Shown in pieces: positions 46,748 to 59,416 of a stretch of DNA of 64,000 bases. The DNA lies in contig CAJNYU010003727.1 in NCBI GenBank assembly GCA_905331475.1, forward strand, positions 48,194 through 112,193, given 5' to 3'. The notes under the pieces were generated by a model that made no database searches, was not told the DNA's origin, and saw only the letters and a list, made by a program, of their open reading frames with translations. The translations under genes and the position numbers were made by a program. Position 1 is the first letter of the stretch, and every line of letters starts with the position of its first letter. The DNA is from Rotaria socialis. Its lineage: Eukaryota > Rotifera > Eurotatoria > Philodinida > Philodinidae.

Positions 46748-48613
46748 ATGATGCTTTTTCTTTTCGTTATCATTAATCAATCATTTAAAAAAGTTGATCA
46801 GCTTCTTTCTTTCTTTCTTTGTTTCTTTTCATCATGTAATTGAATTCTGTTTTACATGTTAATCGTCTTTGATTATCACAAATTTTTTTGTTTCTTATCA
46901 CTTGTTCACTTTTTCGAAGAATAAAATAACAACAATTCATATGATGTTCTAATTTAATTATTATCATAAGCGTGAATTCTTTGTTTTTCTTATCCCTACG
47001 CATGACTGTGAATTTTTCTTTCGACGAGTAGCTGATTTTTTTATTTGCCTATTTACTATTCTTAAAATTTGCCCCACATTCATTTTCTTTTCTTCACTTT
47101 TGTCTACTTGCAAATAAACAAAATATAGCAATAAAACATTATGTTGAATGAACGAATCATTTTGAAAATAAAAATACTAATAAATTTTCCTGTATACTTT
47201 GTTTATAGGAATCTCAAATATGACAACGGGAGATTTGATTCCATCACTGGTAGTTACCGAATTAAATTATTTTTTAATTTAAATTATTTTGTAAGTTGTG
47301 TACTTAGTAAGAGTTGATACATCAAAAGAAGAATGATATAACGGCCATCGATTATATGAAATATGAAGGAAGTGCCGATTCACATCTGACAAAAGTAGAA
47401 CTTTGCTATATTAAACAAAGTGCACTGCTTTTTAAAACACGAACTAAACTTGTATATAGTTGATCTTTTTTATTAAACATAATCAATTGTCTTTCTAATA
47501 GTATCTAATGTATTTAAAGAATATGATCGACAAGACAAATAGGCAATGTCTTGTTTGATAAGAGACAAAGAAGTAAGTGTTATTTATGATATAACCAAAA
47601 CTATTACTATTTTTCAAATAAATGATACAAGTATTATATTCGAGTTCCTCGAATAGATTAATGCTAGAATAAGTGTTATCGTATCTGTTTCACACATCTT
47701 CCCAATATTTGTCGTGTACTCTACTGCATTGAAATAGCTGGTAGTCTATTTTAGTGATCGATTAATACTCTAGGCAGTTCCATGAATAAGATACTAATGT
47801 TATTCCAATAGTATATGAGAAAACTTTTCAAACACAAATTACAATATCGGCTGACCTTTCATTACAATACATCCTAAAGCAAAAGGAAATTTTTGTGAAA
47901 ATATTTCGAAAATTATTTCCATTATGCCAGAAAATATCAGCAATTAGAAAACCTATTTATCATAAGATACAGTCAAGAACGAAAAACAATACTCTGGAAT
48001 GTTTTTCATATTCAGAAAATCCAATTGTAACCTTGACACAATCATTCATATACAATACAAGTGGAAAGAGTTAAAAATTTTGTTTCTTAAAATATGTCAC
48101 TTTTATTTATCTTTATTCACATGCAATTCTTTTCCAGAAATGATGAGATCTAATACAAAAAATGTCATCTTTTTCTCAATCACAGAAAATGAAATGCCAA
48201 TCAATTCATTGAGTCTCATACACAAAGATTGTCTTAATAGCGAAGGTGTTACAAAAAGAGAAAAAAACAGATAGTTCACTCTTCAAGAACAAAAGAGATT
48301 GTTCGGATGAAGATGTATTCATTCTGGATTACGTCTTTTACTTTTTCAATTCTATTACAAGTGTCGTCGGTAATGTTTTTTTTTTTATAAAAAAAGAGTC
48401 ATTTCAACTGTAATTCATGTTAATATGAATCGTCTGACCATCACTCTTATACCCATAAATTTACTACTCTGTGAAAACAAATTTAAACAAAAAGCTCTTT
48501 TTTTGTTAAAATAAGCTTAAAAAATTAAGATATGATCCATATAAGTCAATTGTGTTTAAAACCATGATTACTGTTGAACGTTTTATTTGTCCTTGTATAC
48601 ATTGGAATAAAAC
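46748..48613. other. Rab11 3' flank and intergenic
   Basis: AATAAA words near 47114 and 47131 are plausible polyadenylation signals for Rab11. A 91-codon frame at 47999-48274 is not recognised and could be chance. Confidence 0.4.
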
Positions 48614-49174
48614 TTATATAATGTCAAGCTGACTAAGCCAATCATTACATTTTTCTTGATATGTATTCGTTGATAATTTCGATGATTTATCAACAGTTAA
48701 AAGTAAACATCCATCATTAGTTATTAATCGATTGTCTGCTTTAGAATACGGTGAATGGTATCCACTTTCTGAAAGATCAAAACAACTTTCATATAATGAA
48801 TAACGTGACGATGAACCACCAGGAGAATGAATACCATTATTTGGATCAAGTAAATTAATAATCATATGGATTTTATTGGAAAATGATTGAAAATAAAATG
48901 ATTTGTCATGGGAAAGAAAACTTGTTGGATATGAATGTGAACGAGTAAAGAAATTTTTCAAGCGATTTGATGACGACGAATAATGAATAGTACCAGATAA
49001 ATCTTTATAGGCTTCCCCATGATTTGGTAAACTTAAAGAGCGTGATACAGATTTTTTTCTCGACGATGATGATGTTGTTGTTATTGTTTTGATTACTTCT
49101 TCATTTTCTTCTGATGAACAATCATCAATAACCAACATAGGCATAGGATGAGTTGAACAAATATTAGTTGCCAT
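48614..49174 (-). CDS. Unrecognised serine-rich protein (186 aa)
   Basis: A single ATG-led frame rich in Ser, Asn and basic residues. It has an acidic patch (DDCSSEENEEV), several basic-Ser sites that look like phosphorylation targets (SSSSRKKSVSRSLSLP, FFTRSHSYP), and a C-terminal segment with NDWLSQLDII. There is no signal peptide or membrane segment; it is probably a cytosolic or nuclear, largely disordered protein. RxxSxP-like sites could bind 14-3-3 proteins (inference). No family recognised. The codon mixture and long open frame make a real gene likely. The first exon may be elsewhere, as a stop in frame lies just upstream of the ATG. Confidence 0.55.
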   Translation of the reverse strand: MATNICSTHPMPMLVIDDCSSEENEEVIKTITTTSSSSRKKSVSRSLSLPNHGEAYKDLSGTIHYSSSSNRLKNFFTRSHSYPTSFLSHDKSFYFQSFSNKIHMIINLLDPNNGIHSPGGSSSRYSLYESCFDLSESGYHSPYSKADNRLITNDGCLLLTVDKSSKLSTNTYQEKCNDWLSQLDII

Positions 49175-52100
49175 TATCTATCGATAGAAATAAATGTTAA
49201 AAGCAGTTAACCACATCTTGTTAGCTTTTAGGATATGTTCGCTGCTACTATAGCAGATTTCCGTACTTTTTTGTCGTCTGTAAATAGTAACAAAAAGGTT
49301 ATGTTTCTCATTAAGTTCTATTGTAAGCCAGGAATTCCGTGAGGGTTCTTTAAGTTGGTTCAATAGAATTTATATAGAATATGTTCTGAATTATGACTCA
49401 ATGTCATTCTGTTATTGTTTTGAATAACAAAAAACTAAAGATGTTCTTCTATTAATAAACCAGTGAAAGGGAAAAAAAGAAAATTTGATCTATAGCTTTG
49501 ATTTTACTAACTCTGATAGGTTCAAATAACATATTTTGTATTCATCATCGCTCAGCTATACTTATCAATTTAAGTCAATTATAGTGACAGTTCCCGATGG
49601 ATTCTTGCTTGTTTTCTTTTCCTTCTATTTGCTCTTCCTTTTTTTTTGAAGTCCGATTGTTGATTATTGTAGTTTTCTCTTGACAAGAGAACGCGAACGA
49701 AGAAAAAAAATAGATTCTCATCTTGAATGTGCTCGCTGTCATTCAAAAATGTATTAATATATGGAATATATTAGTAAAAAAAAGCAGCACTCTCGGATGT
49801 TTGGATTTTCGAAGAAAAGCACGTGTTTATTATTGTTGGAATTGTTTTCTAGATAATAATCTACATCCAGCTTTAAATTAGTCAATTTTTAATGATCAGT
49901 CTGACGGAATAATAAAATAGAAATGTTATTAATAATTACTATTTCAAATAGGAAAAAGAAAGATTTCTCTTGTCATTTAACACGAATGGTTAGATAATGT
50001 TTGCGTTCTTTTAGAAAATCGAATTAGTTTTCGTTCGGATAGCATGAGAAACATATTTTCTACTAACATATCTGCTTTTTGTGATAGCTAAATCAGATTA
50101 TTACTAGGCAATATTTAGTAAAGAAGAGATTGGACAGAGTGCTTATATAAATATCTATGTCCAACGTCAGAAAGAATGCTAGAAACACATTCCAATGAAG
50201 TAAATTTTATTTTTAATCTAGGCAAGAGGCTTTTTTTTTTACAAAGAGATGTTTCTGAGATCAAAATAAAATAGCAAGCTGCGCATTCCTGATGAGTTTT
50301 TGTAGATTTTGTAAATTCTATCATATACCTTATCGAGATTTCGCTAATGACAAATTCTGACTGATATTTTTGTCTTATAGAAAATGTACTACGGAAGAAT
50401 CCACAACTTCCTTGCTTTAAAGTTCAACTGTGATTATTAGTAATATTTTGAAAATTGGAATTAGAATTTTTTCATCTCGGTTTCTAACTTTATAATGTCA
50501 CTAAAATGTTACTACGATAAATATACTTTTTCTGCATGTAATAATTTTAGAAAAAAAAATATAATTTATTTTTTTGTTCTAAATCAATTTTATATGAAAT
50601 GAAAATGTGAATCAATATCCAATACATTCTGTTTAGTCAAAGAAAGTAGATGCTCCCTGGTGATCTAGTATTAACAGATAATAAACTAAGCCAATAGTAT
50701 TATTATTGGATTTTCTTAATGGTATAGTATTTCGTGTCCTCTAATTACAAATGCACTCAAATGTGAAACGTAAATTTTGTCGTGCTACTTGAAATATTTA
50801 TTTTTCTGTATAATAACTAAGCTTGATTTGCTATATTTATAACTCTGTTGTACTGCGCCATTTTTAAAAAATAGTTTTTTTTCCGAGTGCTCGATAATAC
50901 AGACAACTTCCAGTAAGAGACTGTCAATAATTGCTAAGAGTGACTTGTCTCTTCACATCATTTGGACCTTGTCTTCTGTTTCACGAAAGCTATTCGTCTC
51001 TAATGAATTATTTTACTTTGTCACTTTTATTTTCTGTTTGCTGTGATATTTTTCTTTTACTTTAGCAGCTTTAACACAAGTAATCAATTCTACACTACAT
51101 GGAACAAATATATTAGAGTTTTGTCTTACAACAGCAAACTGAACAGAAAAAAATTCATACATATTTTCAATAAAATAGTCTTGCGATTAAACTAATAGTT
51201 GAATTTAACAAATTTTAATACGCTATTCTTAGAAACCAAGTAGTCTATATTAACTGGAGGCATAGACTATAAAAATCTACTGATCTTACATAAAGATATT
51301 TGGCCTCAAAAAAGAAAAATGCGCTTCAGTAGTGTAAATAGAATCTTATGCGGAAGAAAGATCAAACCATGTTATCCTATACTAAGCGGAAAGAAAAGCT
51401 AGAGGATTTTAAATTCAATTATTTCATTAGAATCGGTACCCTTTTTTGGTTATTAGTTTTACATTTATACTGATTTTATTATTTCCGATGACTCTCTTGT
51501 CAAGGTTATGAGATTTTTTGCTTGTTTTCTTATGAGGCTTTTTTTTTATTGAAATTTATGTTTCTTTCTAGTAAGAATCTGTTAATATCACATATGAAAA
51601 TCGTAATGCTCTATGCAGACAGTTAATTTCGATTGCTTAGTATATAATGTTAGGAAAGCATAAGTTGTCACAGACAAGGCAACATATTATAATACCTAAG
51701 AGAGAAGATTTCTGTGAATACCTATTCTATTTCGCTTGTTCGCTATCCTATTGAGACATCCAACGTTAATATAGTTGCCCTTAGTACCGTAGAATTGATT
51801 ACTTACGTTAAAAAGAATGACGGAAAGAAGAAAAAAAAATGCCAACGAAGGCAGAAAATGTAACAGAAGAAGCGATGTGACTTTGCAGTGACGAACAACT
51901 TCTGCTCACGATGAAAGATTAGAAACAAAATGAAAAGAGGAAAACCATCCATACTAACATATATTAACTAGTACCAACTACTAAATTCACTCAAGTGCAC
52001 GATCTGATGTACGCAGACTTGCTGTTCGTTGATTATATTTAAAAACATATCTCAGAATTAGTCTTTTTTTGTGTCCGAAGATTTACAATTCTTGTATAAT

Positions 52101-52463
52101 TTGAATGCAGAGTACTCAGCAAAATTAGAAATTTCACTTTAGATCTATCTGTCCTGCCATCTACATAATCAGACTGGCTCAATAGTTCAAGTTCAAATAA
52201 TGAATGGAATGTAAAGTCGCGTATATGAAAATGATGAGGATTATAATTATTATTGCATTAGCAGACAACAGATTGCGTAAATCCTATTTCACATCAAGTG
52301 AGAAAGAAGGAAATTTGCTATAACACTAATTACGGCTCTATTGAACATGTGATTGTTCTTCTGATAAAATACAATGAAGTTCAGAAATTTCAATTATCAA
52401 TATCGAAGTATATCAAAAGAAAATTCGTAAGAAGCTCCATCGATAACTCACTATATGAAGAAA
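49175..52463. other. Gene-poor AT-rich stretch
   Basis: No coding region, RNA gene or repeat recognised. The 61-codon minus frame at 49178-49363 abuts the serine-rich gene and is probably its 5' flank. Confidence 0.4.
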
Positions 52464-52993
52464 ACTAGATGGTATTCAAGTTTTACTCGAATACGAAATG
52501 CGATGCGAAGCTCGAATCGGATCTTCACGAAAAATCTACGATTCAGAGAAATCTTGAATACATTTTATGTCGACATGATGAAATTCATCACTGAGAAAAC
52601 TCGATTCTTACTTAGCGATACATTCCTAAGGATCGATTTCGATTGATCGATTAATTATCTCCATGATTCATTATCTTAGATCAGCTGTAAATGAAGTGGC
52701 TAACATATGCTCATGACGTCACTTTAATTATCTCTTAATAAATTTCTTTCATTTTCGTCATTTTGGAACCACATTTGTGAGTGAACAGAATATCAGATTG
52801 AAGAATAGAAAAAAAATGTCAAAAGTTCGATCTCGATACTTTCATCTCCCGTTTCGATGAGTTTTCTATGACTTTCTGTTCGCGAGATCATACAAACACA
52901 AAATGGCGATTCGCGATACGTACGTCGAGAAAGTAAAAGAAAAAACTCGTGATGGACTACATAAATGCTATTCTTCGCATCGCATTAAAAATG
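52464..52993 (+). repeat. Dispersed repeat, copy A
   Basis: Starts ACTAGATGGTATTCAAG and contains CGAAATGCGATGCGAAGC, a shared block around CATGACGTCACTTTAATTAT, and a single copy of the unit (AACTCGTGATGGACTACAT..CGCATCGCATTAAAAA) that is tandem in copy B. Two more copies lie at 53791-54370 and 54570-54740 in the same orientation. Confidence 0.75.
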
Positions 52994-53790
52994 TCCAGAG
53001 TTGTAGTAAGTTGCTCAAAAAAGCCAGTAGAATTCATAAATAAGATATAAGAGCTATTTTTTTTATCAATGTTTCTGTAGAATTTTTTTCACCTTTTTTT
53101 ATACACACGTATGTAAAATCAGACCGATTTGTTTTTTCTCAAGAGACAGATGAAATTTTCGAAATATACTGTAATATCATTCGCTTCTCTATAGTATATA
53201 CATGGGAAATGTATCAAAGTTACTAATGATACTTATTTTGAACAAACAGAACATGTTTATGATCAATGTTATTTCATTTGAATTAATCAAATAATATAAA
53301 ATTTACGTACCAATTTTTCTTGTATAATAATCAATGATATTTTTGGAGAATTTCATAGCTTTCGAAAATTTTAGTTTAAAAAAGAACTATAATTAAAATC
53401 GACCAATTTGATGTTGATTTTTTTCTATTATTTTATCCTATCACGAGTCAATTCTTTGTTAGTCTGTTTGTTTTTTTCCGTTTCGTATATTTCTGTGACA
53501 TGCAATATCATGTAAGCTTCACACTTTATCATTTTGTTGAAATATATAATGAATTACATGCTTATAGCTTCCATTTATTTATTCATGAACCACAGATATT
53601 ACACAGTTGGATGGAATACAAATAAAAGACGATAATTGACATTGCTCCGGCAGTATATGAGAAAGAAGGAAACGAACAGAAATAAAATATTCGAAATAGG
53701 CAAACAACAACAAGACTATAACAAGAGATGTTTCCATTTGTAACCGAAAAGACAAACAAGTATTGATGTACGATTGAAAACAAGAAGAAA

Positions 53791-54370
53791 CTAGATGGTA
53801 TTCGAGTTTCACTTGACTACGATATGCGGTGCGAAGCACACGAGCCGAATATTCGAAAGTAGTGAGAATAAGATTTTAAAAATAAATGATCCACTTTAAG
53901 ATTCATTAGAATCGATTATTTTTTTTAAATTTCCGTATACGAATTTTGAATAAAAATTTCGCATTCACTATTCTTAAATCGACCATTTTGAAATTCATCA
54001 CTAGGAAATCTCTCTGAAAATGTAACAACCAGTTGTCTAACGATTTTTTTCATTGAACGATTACTATTTTCATGAGTCATTATCTTCAATCAGATGTAAA
54101 TGAATAGACTATAGTGGCTAACATATGTTCATGACGTCACTTTAATTATCTCTTGATAAATTTCTTTCATTTTCGTCATTTTGAAACCACATTTGTGAGT
54201 GAACGGAAGTTCATATGGAAGATTCGAAAACAGAGGTAAGCAGTTCGATGTGGATACTTCTATCTTACGTTTTAACGACATTTCTATGATTTTCGGTTCT
54301 CGAGATGATTGCGATACAAAATGACGAAAAAGATGCGTACGTCGAGAAAGTAAGAGAAAAAGAAAAAAAA
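53791..54370 (+). repeat. Dispersed repeat, copy B
   Basis: Same start (CTAGATGGTATTCGAG) and the same CATGACGTCACTTTAATTAT block as copy A, more diverged in between. It runs directly into the 50-bp tandem array. Confidence 0.7.
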
Positions 54371-54566
54371 AACTCGCGACGGACTACAAAAATGGTTCTG
54401 CTTCGCATCGCATTGAAAAGAACTCGCGACGGACTACATAAATGCTTCTGCTTCGCATCGCATTAAAAAAACTCGCGACGGAGTACATGGATGCTTCTGC
54501 TTCGCATCGCATTAAAAAAAAACTCGCGACGGACTACATGAATGCCGTGCTTCGCACCGCATTAAA
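54371..54566 (+). repeat. Tandem array, ~50-bp unit, four copies
   Basis: Units begin AACTCGCGACGGACTACAT and end CTTCGCATCGCATTAAAAA, starting at about 54371, 54421, 54470 and 54521; the last is shorter. Copy A carries one such unit, so the array arose by local expansion inside this repeat family. Confidence 0.85.
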
Positions 54567-54569
54567 AAA

Positions 54570-54740
54570 CTAGATGGTATTCAAGTTTCACTCGAATACG
54601 AAATGCGATGCGAAGCTTGAATCAGATCTTCACGAAAAATCTACAATTCAGAGAAATTTTGAATACATTTTATGTCGACATAATGAAATTGATCACATAG
54701 AAAACTCCATTCTTACTTAGGGATATATTCTTAAAGATCG
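54570..54740 (+). repeat. Dispersed repeat, copy C, cut by a MITE
   Basis: Matches the first 170 bases of copy A closely (ACTAGATGGTATTCAAG, CGAAATGCGATGCGAAGC, TTTTATGTCGACAT) and stops abruptly at 54741 where the CCCAGGTCGA end of a MITE begins. Confidence 0.75.
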
Positions 54741-54920
54741 CCCAGGTCGAGCATTACGACGACTAGATACGGCCGTTTACGATGAGGTATACGCCGAATT
54801 CACGACCGTATACGGGCCGTATTTTAACGTTTTGGTATACGCCGTATATCGCCGTGTCGTTTACGGCAGTACACACCAACCGTTTCGAACCCGTGTCCGA
54901 CCGTATACGGCCGTAATTCT
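54741..54920. mobile_element. MITE end CCCAGGTCGA with TACGG interior (copy b, one-ended)
   Basis: Left end CCCAGGTCGAGCATTACG, then about 170 bases of TATACGGCCGTTTACG-type words. The expected right end (TCGACCTGGG) is not seen, so the copy is truncated near 54915. It belongs to the same family as 14772-15047. Confidence 0.6.
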
Positions 54921-55049
54921 GAAGAAAAAAAAATACATTCCTAAACCCCTCTCATCAATAGTGCGCACACTACAGACATCAATTCTACTACATTTCCATA
55001 GGAATCACTCTAACCAAATGCAAGCAGCAAAAAAGATCTACTCCAAATG

Positions 55050-57239
55050 ACACAATAATAAGACTAATCATACTTCCAACAAATCTTGTCGGAGCACTCT
55101 CTATAACCTAACATGCTCGCCGCATCTGAAGTAAACTCCATATGATTTTCCGCGTATCCTGCAACAGGGATCATGAGAAATCTGAAAAATACAAAAAGCA
55201 TCAAAGGAATCCTGCAAAAACCACCTTTTGAAGGAAGCATCGTTGAGAATCGTGGAAAGCAGCATTCGATAGCCAGCATCAAGGGATCCATATTGGGTGA
55301 TTTCTGCTTTATCCTGCAACAAGGATAGTGAGAAATCTGAAAAATACAAAAAGCATCAAAGAAATCCTGCTAAGATCACCTTTTGAACGTAGGATTAGTG
55401 AAGATGATGTCAAAAAATACCAAAAATTTGATATAGGGTAATAAAAATAATAGCATGCTTGGAAATGGTTGAAAAATTTAGAAGAATGAGCGATATCTCC
55501 TTTATGTTTGTTACGGAATTGGATCCTTCCGATCGTAGATGTACCTATAAAGATTGTTTTTTTCTTATTTTAGTGGATTTCTTCAGTAGCGTAGAACAAG
55601 AATTCGATATAGGAATATGTTCAGTATGGATTAGCTTCAAAGTTTATCTCGGTTGCAAGGGAAAACGATGTTTTTGTTCGATTTAGTCGGAAAGGTCAAG
55701 TGGAATTTCAAAGTCTGCTAGATATAAGGCTTCTAGAGATTATTGGGAATCTATCTATACTACTATTTGTGGTGAAGATGTATAGGAATTCTTGTATGTT
55801 GTACATTCTGGCAGTGCAGTTTCTGATCTGCTGCTGAAATCGTGAAAAAAGACTTGATGCTGAAATCAGTTTTGCTCAAAGTCTGGTTTTTGATAGAAAC
55901 CGGCTTTGGCGAACTTCAGATTCACCGCGACACTGGATTGAAGGAGCTTGATGTAAATGAATTTGAAAAGTTTTGGAGGTTGAGAAATGATTTCGTGGAC
56001 TTAGTAATATTTACTTAAGAGGGGGCACGTCATGTCTTCTGTCCTTGCCCATAACGTTTTTAGATGGTGAAATCCTGCTTTTGGATTTCTGAGTAAAAGT
56101 GTTCCGGAATTGGCGAAGTTTGTGGCAAATGCGCTATTCATGATACTTCTACTCGATAAATGATTTCCTGGGCTCTCTACGTCAAAGTGCTAAGGCAGGG
56201 CAGCTCATGTCTTTCTGTCTTTACACATAACGTTTAGATGCTGAAATCCTGCTTTTGGACTTTTGAGTAAAAGTGATCCGTAAATGATTGGCTTTGTCGC
56301 CGATGCTCTATTAAAGATGGAAATAGATGATTCATGAAACTTCTTTTGATAAATGATGAAAGACTGAAGAATCCGGAAAATGTGTCAGAAATCACAAGGA
56401 GAAATCATAGAAATAATAAAGGAGCACTGATATTCTTGTGGTGTATAGAGTTTTGGTTTCTGAATAATTTTTTTGTATAATTGTGTTGATAGAGAGTAAG
56501 CTATAACGTTATTCAATATAGTAGCCAGACCTTGCATCACTTTTGCGCTGCAACATTGACAATGATTTATCAGTTCAGGCAGTACTTCTTGATGTTTCTA
56601 TGATTTTTTCTTCTTAACTATTCAAGTTTCGAGTAGGGGATATGCCTGACGCAACAGGCTTGTACAAATAGTGAGACTCTTCACGATAAAACGATTGACG
56701 GATGTTGTTGTCATATAAGCTGGGATGAATTATATCCATAGTAAGCTCTATAGTTCGTGATTTATGAGCTGATTTATGAGAATGTTCCGGGGTATTTCAG
56801 AACTTCACCACCGAATTTCGGAGTTTTCTGCACAATAGAGAGTTCTGGCTGTGTTATGGTTTATTTTGATATTGTACCTGTATATTCCCCGTGATAAAAA
56901 CTGAGAAAAAAATAGCATTTAAATGATTTTGCTGACATAAAAAGTGATGAAAATTAAAATATTTCTGTCTGATGGAGAATCAAATTGATATCAAAACTAG
57001 TTAAATTTCTGATGACAGATTTAATCAGATTGTTCGATTTTTGAAGGTTTGTATCCTACTAATATGAGATTTCTTTCATTAAGATCTGTTCAATTTTTTC
57101 TTGGAATTAATTGTGTTGATTTCTGATTAAAAATCGGATTTCAGTTGATGTAATGTTCAAAATTTATACTAACTCGATTATTTTTTGAAAAAAGATACTT
57201 GAAGAAATATAAGATTGTGATACCCTCTTGATAGAAAAA
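55050..57239. repeat. Degenerate duplicated sequence, no gene recognised
   Basis: Two pairs of diverged direct repeats are visible. A block containing GAGAAATCTGAAAAATACAA occurs at about 55157-55255 and 55310-55405. A block containing GAAATCCTGCTTTTGGA..GAGTAAAAGTG occurs at about 56020-56110 and 56195-56290. The base composition is richer in G than the flanks. Frames of 75-82 codons here have no family features. Possibly an old, decayed element or duplicated gene. Confidence 0.5.
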
Positions 57240-58320
57240 ATCGTGATTTTCGCACGTTCGTGAAGTTAGCATCGTATTCGAGTGAAACCTTTCTGTATTG
57301 TTTTGAGCTATCGTTCCAACACGCATACTCATGTTCCGAGTAGAATTTCTTATGCTCTATCGAATGGTATATTTGGATTAACTTGATGTCGACGCGTTCT
57401 CCTGAATTTTCGAAAAAATCCAAAAAATCCTAGAATTTGTTTTGTAAAATCAGATTTTTTATCTTGCTGAAAATGGTCCCAAAAATCTCTAAATACTGTT
57501 TTTGTATACTCAAAAAGTGAGTACACTACTAAAATCGGTCAGTGTGTCCGTCCGTCCTTCCGTTAATTCGATAACTCTTCACAATTACATTCGATTGATT
57601 TAAAATTTTGTGCACACAATTATCTTGACAATATCTAGGTCGAGTTCGAAGATGAGAAGGATTCGTCAAGAAATGACTGAGTTATCAAAAAAATGATCAC
57701 TTTTTATCAGACTATCCCTGAGAGGGAGTACAGGGATTTTTTCAAAAAAAAACTTTTTTCAGTATCATTCACAACATACATGAATCGACTCAGTTTTTGC
57801 AGTACACATAACAATTGGATGCAAATCCGATGTTTCCACATTTATTTTCTTATGAAATTCTAGCACCATACTCGCCAAAGTCGTTGTTCTGAGTACTCAC
57901 TCATGATCGTAACACAACTTGAGTAGATCTATTCAATGATTTCGGCAGATTTTTCATAGCTCGAAGTAGGATCTTCTGAGATTTCTTCAGTATTATCTTA
58001 TCAGTGGGTGAAGTCTAATTTCGAGCTACGGAAAATATGTGAACATGACTGGATAGTGTTCATCGAGTTCCACTTGGAGCATAGGTACGAGAATTGGAAC
58101 ATTGGTCGAAGTGACTATGGCCGAATTTTACAAAAAAAAGCATTTCAGGATTTTTTGGATTTTTCGAGATTCCAGGAGAATGGTGCAAGTCTAGTTAATC
58201 GAAATATACTATTCGGTAGGATATACGAGGTTCTACTAGTAATATGAGTATGGACGTTGGAAAACTAGCTCTAAAGAGCATCGAAAGGTTTACTCGAATG
58301 CGATGCTAACTTCACCTACC
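57240..58320. mobile_element. Foldback element with a transposon-like core
   Basis: The left arm (about 57240-57440) contains GAAGTTAGCATCGTATTCGA and TTCGAAAAAATCCAAAAAAT. The right arm (about 58130-58320) is its inverse with mismatches. The core holds a GTGTCCGTCCGTCC tract near 57546 and ends near 57500 and 57900 with AGTGAGTAC / GTACTCACT words that are themselves inverted. No enzyme is encoded. Confidence 0.6.
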
Positions 58321-58375
58321 AGATGGTCACTTAATACTTCTTACTGAGATAGCTTGAGTAAACTACAATCTAAAA

Positions 58376-58630
58376 AATGCTACTATACTTTAAGCGAGCA
58401 GCTAGTCATCGTAAACGACCGTTTACTGTGATACCCGATAGTCGTTTACGGTTAGCGCTTAGTTACGATGGCCGTTCACGGAGATTTTTCACGGCCCTCG
58501 TTTACGACGATCGTATTTCATCGTATAACTTCGTTTACGGCAACAGTAAACGACTAAAAGATACGGTCGCCGTTTTTCACCGTGAATGATAGGTATACGG
58601 CCGTTTACGGCTCAGGTTGATCGACCTGGG
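58376..58630. mobile_element. MITE end TCGACCTGGG with CGTTTACG interior (copy c, one-ended)
   Basis: The right end TTGATCGACCTGGG is the inverse of the CCCAGGTCGA end at 54741. The interior is full of CGTTTACG/CGTAAACG words rather than TATACGG. The left end is not seen, so the left border is approximate. Confidence 0.6.
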
Positions 58631-58773
58631 TATTGTGCGAATTGATTATTATACTTTTCTAATCGATTTTTATTGATTATAATCAAAATTTTCAGTTGGA
58701 TTATTCTGCAACAAAATCAAAATACTGACCGATTATAATTGAAATTATAATCGATTTTAATCGTTGAAATTTT

Positions 58774-59189
58774 TCACTGGATAGTTACTATAGTTGTCCC
58801 TGTTGGTCTCGGGATGACAATCACTGTTAATGTTAATGCTGCTGGGCCTGATGCAAGTATTGAAAAGGTTCCCGTGACACCTGTACTATAAGTTGTGGCA
58901 ACCAGAATGTAGGTAACATCAGACGTAAGATAATAGGTAAATTCGAACTGCGCAGTCCCACCAAGATCACCATTAGAAATAAGTAAGTTTAAGGCTGGTG
59001 TTGATGCAACAAAGCTGTTGTTATATAGATAACCATAGGCGATCATGTTGCTACTGCATGCGAAACTATAAGAGCCTGTTCTGGAAACTGTAACTTGAAC
59101 AGTTTTATAGTAGTAATTTCCTGACGAAACGCCATAGCGGGTATATGTTTGATCGCTGATTGTCAATGCACTTGAAATGGTCGTAGAAA
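58774..59189 (-). pseudogene. Fragment of a secreted beta-sandwich repeat protein
   Basis: After an acceptor (TTGTAATTAAG) at 59190 the frame reads STTISSALTISDQTYTR, then GNYYYKTVQVTVSRTGSYSF, MIAYGYLYNNSF, and TYILVATTYSTGVTGTFSI, ending with a stop at 58774. This is the pattern of an extracellular all-beta repeat (pre-peptidase C-terminal-like) that I associate with multi-copy bdelloid proteins that normally carry a signal peptide and more repeats. Here only one repeat is present, with a divergent tail and no first exon, so it is either the last exon of a gene whose upstream part was lost or a relic. Role unknown; possibly extracellular binding. Confidence 0.6.
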
Positions 59190-59416
59190 CTTAATTACAA
59201 AAAAGTATTCAAATAATGGTATTGGTGTGGAGGAAGAACGTTATCAGTATAATGCATAAGCAAATCATATGTAAACATGGCGAGAAAACGCAGCTATCTA
59301 TATTAAAGCTTTTTTTTTAATGAGCTATGCTAGGGGCCGGTTTTGCAATTGGTGATTGTTCCTTTGTGTGACAATTTATTGCAAAAAGACTTTCTCTCCC
59401 GTAGTATTAATCGATT

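Noticed and set aside
54371..54566. CRISPR-like array
   Set aside because: Units are contiguous near-identical repeats without variable spacers, in eukaryotic DNA; it is a tandem satellite.
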